A DNA stretch of 5,304 nucleotides from Paludibacter sp. (GTDB lineage Bacteria > Bacteroidota > Bacteroidia > Bacteroidales > Paludibacteraceae), in NCBI GenBank assembly GCA_018054805.1, contig JAGPIU010000090.1:1-5304 (forward strand), read 5' to 3'. The position numbers were made by a program, and so were the translations under genes. Positions 1-5,304 of this stretch are shown here, in pieces (position 1 is the stretch's first letter; each line of letters begins with the position of its first letter). The notes below the pieces were generated by a model that was not told the DNA's origin, ran no database searches, and saw only the letters and a list, made by a program, of their open reading frames with translations.

Positions 1-3000
1 ACCAATGAGTTTTCAGCAATATAATCGAGGTTTACATTCAAACCGCCTTTCGTGTTTGCAAAACACATTTCGAGCAATGCGGTAATCATACCACCTTCCG
101 AAATATCGTGACCAGCCAGAATCAGATTCTGCGCTATCATTTCCTGAATGCTGTCGAAAGCTGCTTTGAAGTACTCTGCATCCTTTACAGTTGGCACTTC
201 ATCGCCAATTTTATTCATCGTTTGAGCCAGTACCGAACCACCTAATTTGTGTTTATCAAATGAAAAATCAATATAATAAATTGTTGACTTCTCATCATTT
301 ACCAATACAGGCGAAACTACTTTCTTCACATCCGACACTTCGGCACCAGCCGAAATAATCACAGTTCCGGGCGAGAACACTTTGTCGTCGCCATATTTCT
401 GAGTCATCGAAAGTGAATCTTTTCCGGTTGGGATATTGATACCCAACGAACAGGCAAAATCCGAACAAGCTTCCACAGCTTTGTACAAACGGGCATCTTC
501 GCCCGGATTTTTACATGGCCACATCCAGTTGGCGCTGAGCGAAACACTGTCCAAACCGTCGGTAAACGGTGCCCAAACGATGTTGGTTAAAGCTTCGGCA
601 ATAGCCATTACCGAACCAGCTTCAGAATCAGCCATAGCTACCAAAGGTGCATGTCCGATAGAAGTAGCAATACCATTTGTTCCGCGGAAATCGAGTGCCA
701 CCACACCAAGGTCGTTCAGCGGCAATTGAATTTCACCTGCACATTGCTGACGGGCAATTTTACCGGTTACCGAGCGGTCTACTTTGTTGGTTAACCAGTC
801 TTTACAAGCTACTGATTCAACTTGTAAAACATCTTCGATATAGCTTTGCAGTTTTTCCTCCGAAATTTCTGGAGCTGCATAATGTTCTTCAATGGTGTTG
901 TCGGTAATCACCATACGAGGTGGTTTTCCGAACATATCTTCCAGTAGTAAATCAATCGGAGCTGACTGGCCCCCCAACCCCCTAAAGGGGGAGTTGTCCG
1001 AGCGTAACTCAAGCTTTATTGCATCAAGAACGTTTTCAATACTTCCAATTACTTCTTCATTTGTAAAACGTATTACTCTATATCCATATTCCTCAAAGAG
1101 TTGAGTTCTCAGTTTATCATATTCCAATACTTCTGGATCGTTATGATAAGCTCCATCAACTTCAACAACTAATTTATTTTGCAAACACACAAAATCAGCA
1201 ATACAATCACCAATAATATGTTGTCTTCTGAATTTGTAATTATCAAGATGTTTACCTTTTAATTGTTCCCAAAGAAATTCTTCTGCCGGTGTTGGATTAT
1301 GTCTGTTCTTTACAGCTAATTCTTTTAAACGGGAATATAGTGAAGGATAAGCCGTTTGCATACCCTGTTTTTCCCCCTTTAGGGGGTTAGGGGGCATCAC
1401 AAAAGTCAATCTCATATCACCGGTCGTTTCGCCCACCACATAAAACGGTGCACGTTCACGCTCGGCAATAGCACGCACTTTTTCCACTTCTTTTTCGGAG
1501 ATAACAAAGCCCATGCGTTCCTGACTTTCGTTACCCACAATTTCTTTGGCACTCAAGGTTGGGTCACCAACAGGTAAAGCCGACATATCAATTTTTCCAC
1601 CGGTAGTTTCCACCAATTCCGATAAACAGTTGAGGTGTCCGCCTGCACCGTGATCATGAATTGATACAATAGGATTTGTATCGGCTTCGGCCAGGGTACG
1701 AATAACGTTCGAAACACGTTTTTGCATTTCAGGGTTAGCACGTTGAACAGCGTTAAGCTCAATTGAGTTGTCGTATTCGCCTGTTTGAACCGACGAAACA
1801 GCAGCGCCACCCATACCAATGCGATAGTTATCGCCACCCATTACAACCACTTTTTCACCAGCAGCAACTTCGCCTTTTAATGCATCGCGCATAGTTCCGA
1901 AACCAACACCACCAGCCAACATGATTACTTTATCGTAACCAAATTTCTTGTCGTTTTCCTGATGTTCGAAAGTCAGCAATGAGCCACAAATAAGTGGCTG
2001 ACCGAATTTATTTCCGAAATCAGATGCACCATTCGACGCTTTGATCAGAATTTGCTCAGGTGTTTGATACAACCATTTGCGTGGAGCGATATTATTTTCC
2101 CACTGACGATTATTATCGTTGCGGGCGTAAGAAGTCATATACACAGCAGTTCCTGCAATAGGCAAACTGGCTTTACCTCCACCGAGACGGTCGCGAATTT
2201 CGCCACCTGTACCGGTAGCAGCACCGTTGAACGGTTCCACAGTAGTCGGGAAGTTATGCGTTTCAGCTTTCAGAGAAATCACAGAATCAATTTCCTTTGT
2301 TTTGAAAAAATCAGGTTTATCGCCACTCGCAGGTGCAAATTGTTCAATTTTTGGCCCGGCATTAAATGCCACATTATCTTTGTAAGCCGAAACTAATTTG
2401 TTCGGGTTCTCTTCAGAGGTTTTGCGAATCAGTTTGAAGAGCGATAGTTCTTTTTCTTCTCCATCAATAATGTATTGCCCGTTGAAAATTTTGTGACGGC
2501 AATGCTCCGAGTTTACCTGCGAAAAACCAAACACTTCGCTATCGGTGAGCTTACGTCCTACTTTTTTACTTACATTATTTAAATACTCAATTTCGTCGGG
2601 ACTCAGAGCCAAACCTTCCTGATCGTTGTAGGCAGCCACATCGTCGATATACAAAATTGACTCAGGCTGTTTTTCGATAGTAAAAATATCCTGATTCAGA
2701 TTGGTGTAAATACGTTCGAGCATGGGATCATACTCCAAAGCGCCCTGAACCGATGGTGTATGCGGCAACAGTTTGAACTCTTCAATACGAAGAATGCCGC
2801 TGATACCCATATTCTGAGTGATTTCAACGGCATTTGTACTCCAGGGAGTAATCATTTCGCGGCGTGGGCCGACAAAGTTTCCTTCAACCGTGGGCTGAGG
2901 CACTAACTTTGCTTCGCTGAAAAGCCATTCTAACTTTCGGACATCGTCGTTCGACAAATTGTCGGCAGTATGCACTGCATAAACATGCTGGGCGGGTGTT

Positions 3001-3017
3001 CGGAAAAACTGAATCAT
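1..3017 (-). CDS. purL: Phosphoribosylformylglycinamidine synthase (FGAM synthase), 5' part, with an in-frame DUF559 insertion
   Basis: PurL converts FGAR, glutamine and ATP to FGAM in cytoplasmic de novo purine synthesis. The start ATG at 3017-3015 begins MIQFFRTPAQHVYAV, which matches the usual N-terminus of long Bacteroidota PurL. The frame then stays open for 1005 codons to the left edge. Order seen: N-terminal PurS-like region (about 1-150); SEHCRHKIFNG linker motif (His172); KAETHNFPTTVEPFNGAATG (His254) followed by GGEIRDRLGGG; GGDNYRIGMGG; HDHGAGG (from His454); GNESQERMGF (Asn496); then, after the insertion, the second synthase half with ALTN, LSANWMWP, PGEDARLY and PTGKDSLSM (Lys866). 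The C-terminal glutaminase domain lies beyond the window. Residues about 542-683 are foreign: a DUF559 module sits between GETTGDMRLTFVM and QSAPIDLLLEDMFG. Without it the visible part is 863 residues, normal for this portion of a PurL of about 1230 aa. No frameshift or stop is seen, so I call it an intact, expanded gene rather than a pseudogene. Confidence 0.95.
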   Translation of the reverse strand, partial: MIQFFRTPAQHVYAVHTADNLSNDDVRKLEWLFSEAKLVPQPTVEGNFVGPRREMITPWSTNAVEITQNMGISGILRIEEFKLLPHTPSVQGALEYDPMLERIYTNLNQDIFTIEKQPESILYIDDVAAYNDQEGLALSPDEIEYLNNVSKKVGRKLTDSEVFGFSQVNSEHCRHKIFNGQYIIDGEEKELSLFKLIRKTSEENPNKLVSAYKDNVAFNAGPKIEQFAPASGDKPDFFKTKEIDSVISLKAETHNFPTTVEPFNGAATGTGGEIRDRLGGGKASLPIAGTAVYMTSYARNDNNRQWENNIAPRKWLYQTPEQILIKASNGASDFGNKFGQPLICGSLLTFEHQENDKKFGYDKVIMLAGGVGFGTMRDALKGEVAAGEKVVVMGGDNYRIGMGGAAVSSVQTGEYDNSIELNAVQRANPEMQKRVSNVIRTLAEADTNPIVSIHDHGAGGHLNCLSELVETTGGKIDMSALPVGDPTLSAKEIVGNESQERMGFVISEKEVEKVRAIAERERAPFYVVGETTGDMRLTFVMPPNPLKGEKQGMQTAYPSLYSRLKELAVKNRHNPTPAEEFLWEQLKGKHLDNYKFRRQHIIGDCIADFVCLQNKLVVEVDGAYHNDPEVLEYDKLRTQLFEEYGYRVIRFTNEEVIGSIENVLDAIKLELRSDNSPFRGLGGQSAPIDLLLEDMFGKPPRMVITDNTIEEHYAAPEISEEKLQSYIEDVLQVESVACKDWLTNKVDRSVTGKIARQQCAGEIQLPLNDLGVVALDFRGTNGIATSIGHAPLVAMADSEAGSVMAIAEALTNIVWAPFTDGLDSVSLSANWMWPCKNPGEDARLYKAVEACSDFACSLGINIPTGKDSLSMTQKYGDDKVFSPGTVIISAGAEVSDVKKVVSPVLVNDEKSTIYYIDFSFDKHKLGGSVLAQTMNKIGDEVPTVKDAEYFKAAFDSIQEMIAQNLILAGHDISEGGMITALLEMCFANTKGGLNVNLDYIAENSL
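970..993. repeat. Terminal inverted repeat, left copy (PurL-distal end)
   Basis: On the plus strand the core reads CCCCCC-AA-CCCCC-TAAA-GGGGG (970-991). Its reverse complement matches 1373-1394 at 21 of 22 positions. Within the copy, CCCCC (978-982) and GGGGG (987-991) can pair as a 5-bp hairpin with a TAAA loop. In the PurL frame it is translated as about SPFRGLGG (residues 676-683). Confidence 0.9.
1002..1361 (-). other. DUF559 (Vsr-like, PD-(D/E)XK-type) nuclease domain embedded in PurL
   Basis: PurL residues about 553-672 form a full DUF559 domain (PF04480), a family placed with Vsr-like PD-(D/E)XK nucleases. Recognisable pieces in order: NPTPAEEFLWEQLKGK (574-589), the family's opening helix; FRRQHIIGDCIADFVC (596-611) with candidate metal ligand Asp608; KLVVEVDGAYH (615-625) with Glu619 and Asp621; EYDKLRTQLFEEYGYRVIRF (632-651); and NEEVIGSIENVLDAI (653-667). 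All family-typical acidic residues are present, so the fold and possibly catalysis look preserved. The domain has no stop codon of its own and is read as part of PurL. An internal ATG at 1361-1359 (Met553) could start a shorter product, but that product would still run on into the second half of PurL. The DNA substrate and biological role are unknown. Confidence 0.85.
1373..1394. repeat. Terminal inverted repeat, right copy (PurL-proximal end)
   Basis: On the plus strand this reads CCCCC-TTTA-GGGGG-TTA-GGGGG. It is the inverted partner of 970-991 with a single mismatch. CCCCC (1373-1377) and GGGGG (1382-1386) form a 5-bp hairpin with a 4-nt loop. In the PurL frame it is translated as about PPNPLKGE (residues 542-549), and its purine-rich end lies 11 nt before the internal Met553 codon. 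Confidence 0.9.
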
Positions 3018-3113
3018 TTTATTGTATGTGAAGTTATTGAATTCGACAGAAAGTCAATTTTGTCTGAATGTCAGATAATTAAATCAACAATCAGGACAAT
3101 TCTTATTCAGGCG

Positions 3114-3144
3114 CAAAGATAAGGAATTTTTATGGGGATGGAAA
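3114..3144 (-). promoter_or_regulatory. Probable purL promoter (Bacteroidota type)
   Basis: Reading the minus strand, TATCTTTG (3121-3114) is an exact TAnnTTTG -7 element. It is preceded at a 19-nt spacing by TTTC (3144-3141), a one-mismatch -33 element (consensus TTTG). The leader to the purL ATG would be roughly 90 nt. The start codon has no Shine-Dalgarno sequence but an A/T-rich lead-in, which is usual in this phylum. No recognisable riboswitch or purine operator is seen in the leader. Confidence 0.55.
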
Positions 3145-3377
3145 GCAAAATTTTTATATTTGAGAACACTATTGACCGGAAATATCATTGAAGACCACAT
3201 CTCCAACTATTTCAGAATACCAATCAGTCAGTTACGTAACCAGCTATGATATATCGATGGATAAGCCAATGAATTATATTTATGAAGTGCTTACAAAACA
3301 CTCAACGGAGGATATTTAAACCGGCGCATTAAATAAAAACAATCGATACATTCAATTAAAAGTATTTCGTCCGAAAA
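3145..3377. other. Intergenic stretch between the purL promoter and the next gene; one doubtful small ORF
   Basis: No convincing gene is seen. On the plus strand TATATTTG (3155-3162) matches the -7 consensus, with TATG (3131-3134) at a 20-nt spacing as a weak -33. Downstream, a TTG codon at 3188 opens 43 sense codons ending at TAA 3317-3319. This could be a divergent small gene, a gene remnant or chance. No strong terminator is seen after the gene that ends at 3378. Confidence 0.3.
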
Positions 3378-4385
3378 TTATTCTGTGGCACTTATTTTTT
3401 CAAGATATTTTTCAACAAAGATATTGGGTGTTAAACGCTCCCTGAAAATGGGTTTAGTGGTATCAGGCAAAATTTTACTCACATCAACAATTAAACCGGG
3501 CACATCGCCATCGTTTAAAGGCTGATACACACTGTCGGGATTCTGACGACGCTCGAGAATCCAATCGAACATAATGCTCGGTTCGTAAAGCATGTGCTTA
3601 ACATAATCTACATTCGCCACTCCTTTATCTTCAAACCATTTATCTGTACGCTTAATGGTTTTTACTTTCACCTTTTTACCATTATTGTATTCACCACCTA
3701 CAAGTTTCATGGGTATTTTCACATCCACATACCACTCCTTATTTTCGGGAGGTAACACCCCGGCTACATCAAGCATAGCCATTCCGAAAGCCGAACAACC
3801 TGCACCTTCGTTATGATACAACGGCCAAAAAGCACCACCATAAAAATCGGAGGCAGAATATGTTTTATTGATTTTGGAAGAATACTGTTTAATAAATGTA
3901 AGCATTCTTCTTGCAGCCAGTTCATTGATCTTAAAACGTATAAATGCAAGTTTATTTCTGCGGGCATACACTCCCAGTTTATGTGCCAGCTCGGAAGTCG
4001 TTTCGAGTCGCCCCTGCATTGGTGCACCCAGAATTCCAAAACCCACTTTTTGTTTCATTATCAAATCGAGTTTCTCCTGTAATGAACCAGAACTTTGAGC
4101 TATAAGCAAGGGCTTTTCAAGCAAAGTTGAATTTAGTCCCACAGCCACATGCCCCAACAAATAATTATCAGGCAATGTAATGGTTTTCAGATAACAACTC
4201 ATCATACTTTTGTATAATGCGGAAGGTCCCGACCAATCGAGCGGATACATGGTAGGCATTACATAAACTGTAAATTCATGTTCAGATTTATTATTTAGTT
4301 CCTGAGCTTTTAATGAACCAAACAGACTGAATATCAGAAAAACAAACAGAATTTTTCTTTTCTTAAAGTATAATTCAGATGACAT
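3378..4385 (-). CDS. Exported protein of unknown family, possible permuted papain-like fold
   Basis: This 335-residue protein was not recognised as a named family. It starts with a classical signal peptide: KKRK at 8-11, hydrophobic ILFVFLIFSLFGSL, and a likely cleavage near KAQ-EL (residues 27-29). It lacks the Cys of a lipobox, so it is predicted to be periplasmic or secreted rather than a lipoprotein. The mature part contains LLGHVAVGLNS (76-86, His79), later a helix-like ELAARRMLTFIKQYSSK (155-171), then YSASDFYGGAFWPLYHNEGAGCSAFGMAMLDVAG (176-209, Cys197 at a predicted helix start). The order His on a strand, then Cys at a helix N-terminus in a GxGCSAF context, resembles LRAT-like and permuted NlpC/P60 proteins. 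That is inference from the pattern only. No C-terminal type IX sorting domain is visible. The ATG at 4385 is the only sensible start, because the next Met (43) lies after the signal peptide. The gene is transcribed alone from its own promoter. Confidence 0.9.
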   Translation of the reverse strand: MSSELYFKKRKILFVFLIFSLFGSLKAQELNNKSEHEFTVYVMPTMYPLDWSGPSALYKSMMSCYLKTITLPDNYLLGHVAVGLNSTLLEKPLLIAQSSGSLQEKLDLIMKQKVGFGILGAPMQGRLETTSELAHKLGVYARRNKLAFIRFKINELAARRMLTFIKQYSSKINKTYSASDFYGGAFWPLYHNEGAGCSAFGMAMLDVAGVLPPENKEWYVDVKIPMKLVGGEYNNGKKVKVKTIKRTDKWFEDKGVANVDYVKHMLYEPSIMFDWILERRQNPDSVYQPLNDGDVPGLIVDVSKILPDTTKPIFRERLTPNIFVEKYLEKISATE

Positions 4386-4409
4386 ATTTAAATAAATTAA
4401 AGACTAGTA

Positions 4410-4441
4410 CAAAAGTAATTAAAAAACTGTTTTCGAGCAAA
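4410..4441 (-). promoter_or_regulatory. Promoter of the exported-protein gene (Bacteroidota type)
   Basis: On the minus strand TTTG (4441-4438), a 20-nt spacer, and TACTTTTG (4417-4410) match both parts of the Bacteroidota vegetative promoter, TTTG-N19-21-TAnnTTTG, without a mismatch. The predicted leader to the ATG at 4385 is only about 15-20 nt, A/T-rich and without a Shine-Dalgarno sequence. The promoter lies just past the terminator at 4504-4546, so the gene is a separate unit from the one upstream. Confidence 0.7.
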
Positions 4442-4503
4442 AGACTATGAAGAAAAATTGCCGTTAAATGAAATCTGAGAATAAAACCATCTGAAGCATT
4501 CAT

Positions 4504-4546
4504 AAAAAAAAAGGTTTGCAGCCCGACATGGCCACAAACCTTTTTT
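4504..4546 (-). terminator. Rho-independent terminator of the type IX cargo gene
   Basis: GGTTTG (4513-4518) pairs with CAAACC (4535-4540), and six A (4507-4512) pair with six T (4541-4546), giving a 12-bp stem around a 16-nt loop. The inner GCC/GGC (4521-4523 / 4530-4532) may add pairing. On the minus strand the run of nine T after the stem follows the stop codon at 4592 by about 45 nt. Because it has T-runs on both sides it could also stop plus-strand transcription. Confidence 0.9.
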
Positions 4547-4591
4547 CACAACATTTTGAACAGCAATAAAAACAATCTAATCTTCAAAAAT

Positions 4592-5304
4592 TTAGCGGGC
4601 AATCAGTTTATAAACCTTCTCGTTTATTCTGACGATATAAATTCCGGTATTTATATTGGTTGAGAAATTTCCGGCATCTGCTTTGAGCGAAAGCAGTTTT
4701 CGTCCCAACAAATCGTGAACACTTACGCTTGCACCCACAGCAATATTGCGGAAATAAATATGATTGTCCGACACGAATACATTCGATAAATCGTCAACCT
4801 GCTGCAATGCATTCGGCCCGCTCACAACAGGAGCAAACGCACCACTATAATCCACAGTAATATAATCCACAGCAGCATCGAGGCTTCCAGCAGTATAGTT
4901 TTTACCAAACAATAGCTGATTGACTCCGCCCTCTTTCAGGTACAAATCGGTAATGGCAGCTGTACCAAACGTAATTGTCTTTTTAAGAACCAGATAGTAC
5001 TGCATTTGCTCTACCGCAGCATCGCGGGCAGTAAAAAACCGCACAACTTTTCTGTCGGCAGTAGCCCGTACAGCAGACGTTTGCACATTTTGCTTTGCAA
5101 TAACCCCGGTAAGCCCATTGGCAGAAGTAGCTACCACAACGTCAAACTCTTTACTCTGATTTTCGCCCCAGGTAATAAGATCGAAGCTGAATTCATGCCA
5201 TTTGTTGGTTTTCAGCGTTACAGGATAAGCATAATAACTACCTCCACTGGCGTCGAAACGAAACATAAAAGCTTTTTTACCATCAGGATAAGCCGAGAGT
5301 TCGG
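4592..5304 (-). CDS. C-terminal part of a secreted or surface protein with a type IX secretion sorting domain
   Basis: The frame is open to the right edge of the window. The codons before the Met at 5266-5264 read ELSAYPDGKKAF, so that Met is internal and the gene starts beyond the window; 236 residues are visible. The last 65 or so residues, from about LSNVFVSDNHIYF through ASVSVHDLLGRKLLSL and INTGIYIVRI to the final KVYKLIAR, have the pattern of the type A C-terminal sorting domain. That domain directs export across the outer membrane by the type IX system, after which it is normally removed. The region before it (FMFRFDASGGSYYAYPVTLKTN, HEFSFDLITWG, AAITDLYLKEGG, LLFGKNY) looks like a beta-rich, possibly jelly-roll accessory domain. 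The catalytic or binding function of the whole protein cannot be told from this fragment. Transcription ends at the hairpin at 4504-4546. Confidence 0.88.
   Translation of the reverse strand, partial: ELSAYPDGKKAFMFRFDASGGSYYAYPVTLKTNKWHEFSFDLITWGENQSKEFDVVVATSANGLTGVIAKQNVQTSAVRATADRKVVRFFTARDAAVEQMQYYLVLKKTITFGTAAITDLYLKEGGVNQLLFGKNYTAGSLDAAVDYITVDYSGAFAPVVSGPNALQQVDDLSNVFVSDNHIYFRNIAVGASVSVHDLLGRKLLSLKADAGNFSTNINTGIYIVRINEKVYKLIAR

Larger units (their letters stand above)
969..1394 (-). mobile_element. Inverted-repeat-bounded DUF559 module inserted in frame in purL
   Basis: This block of about 426 bp (142 codons) interrupts PurL at a position where relatives carry only a short variable loop. 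Seen directly: both ends carry the same 22-bp sequence in inverted orientation with one mismatch; the interior is AT-rich and uses AGA for five of its nine arginines, whereas the surrounding purL uses CGN almost throughout; and the length keeps the host frame. No transposase is encoded, only the DUF559 domain, and no convincing target-site duplication is visible. I infer a small mobile or formerly mobile module, perhaps moved by its own nuclease or by a helper acting on the hairpin ends. The exact edges are uncertain by a few bases because the empty site is not available here. Confidence 0.8.

Noticed and set aside
969..1394. The insertion in PurL could be an intein.
   Set aside because: There is no Cys or Ser splice residue at the upstream junction, no His-Asn before the downstream junction, and no intein block motifs. 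The DUF559 domain and inverted repeats explain the block better.
970..1394. G-quadruplexes formed by the G-runs of the repeats.
   Set aside because: Each end has only two adjacent G-runs on a strand, fewer than the four needed for a standard three-tetrad quadruplex. Hairpin pairing with the neighbouring C-run is more likely.
955..1405. A target-site duplication flanking the inserted module.
   Set aside because: The bases just outside the repeats (CTGACTGG on the left, CATCACAAAAG on the right) show no convincing direct repeat.
436..2396. Several ORFs of 70-114 codons on the strand opposite or out of frame with purL.
   Set aside because: They overlap a clear PurL reading frame, have no recognisable domains, and vary in quality as expected for shadows of a coding strand.
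1..3017. purL broken into a pseudogene by the insertion.
   Set aside because: I read every codon from 3017 to 3 and found no stop. The frame is the same before and after the insertion, and the key motifs on both sides are intact.
3063..3075. A TCTGA-ATG-TCAGA hairpin in the purL leader as a regulatory attenuator.
   Set aside because: Only five pairs with a three-base loop and no T-run follow it. It is too weak to support a regulatory claim.
3286..3302. An AGTG/CACT hairpin as terminator of the gene ending at 3378.
   Set aside because: The stem is four pairs, lies about 75 nt past the stop and lacks a T-run on the minus strand.
3764..4098. Short ORFs of 76-91 codons overlapping the exported-protein gene.
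   Set aside because: They are out-of-frame or antisense shadows of a gene with a clear signal peptide and its own promoter.

Overview
The window looks like chromosomal DNA of a Bacteroidota species, most likely a Bacteroidales-type organism with a type IX secretion system. Three things point there. The PurL protein reads like the long single-chain PurL of Bacteroides relatives. The promoters that can be recognised fit the Bacteroidota pattern TTTG / about 20 nt / TAnnTTTG. The rightmost gene ends in a C-terminal domain typical of type IX secretion cargo. All confidently called genes lie on the minus strand. Family assignments come from reading the translations; no database search was run.

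Region 1-3017 is the 5' part of purL (FGAM synthase, purine biosynthesis), running off the left edge before its glutaminase domain. It is open without a stop for 1005 codons. In its middle, at about 969-1394, sits a foreign module of about 426 bp (142 codons). The module encodes a complete-looking DUF559 / Vsr-like nuclease domain and is bounded by near-perfect 22-bp inverted repeats, each of which contains a C5-N4-G5 hairpin. The reading frame passes through both repeats and rejoins PurL exactly. The product is therefore predicted to be an essential-pathway enzyme with a nuclease-like domain embedded in one of its loops. This is the most interesting feature of the window.

Region 3018-3377 is intergenic. 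It holds the likely purL promoter (3114-3144, minus), a possible divergent promoter on the plus strand, and a doubtful 43-codon TTG-start ORF.

Region 3378-4385 encodes an unnamed exported protein of 335 aa with a signal peptide and a His...Cys arrangement that could be a permuted papain-like fold. It has its own well-matched promoter at 4410-4441.

Region 4504-4546 is a strong, symmetrical rho-independent terminator that closes the gene to its right. Region 4592-5304 is the C-terminal part of a secreted or surface protein with a type IX sorting domain. The three genes appear to be separate transcription units, and nothing in the sequence ties them into a common pathway.
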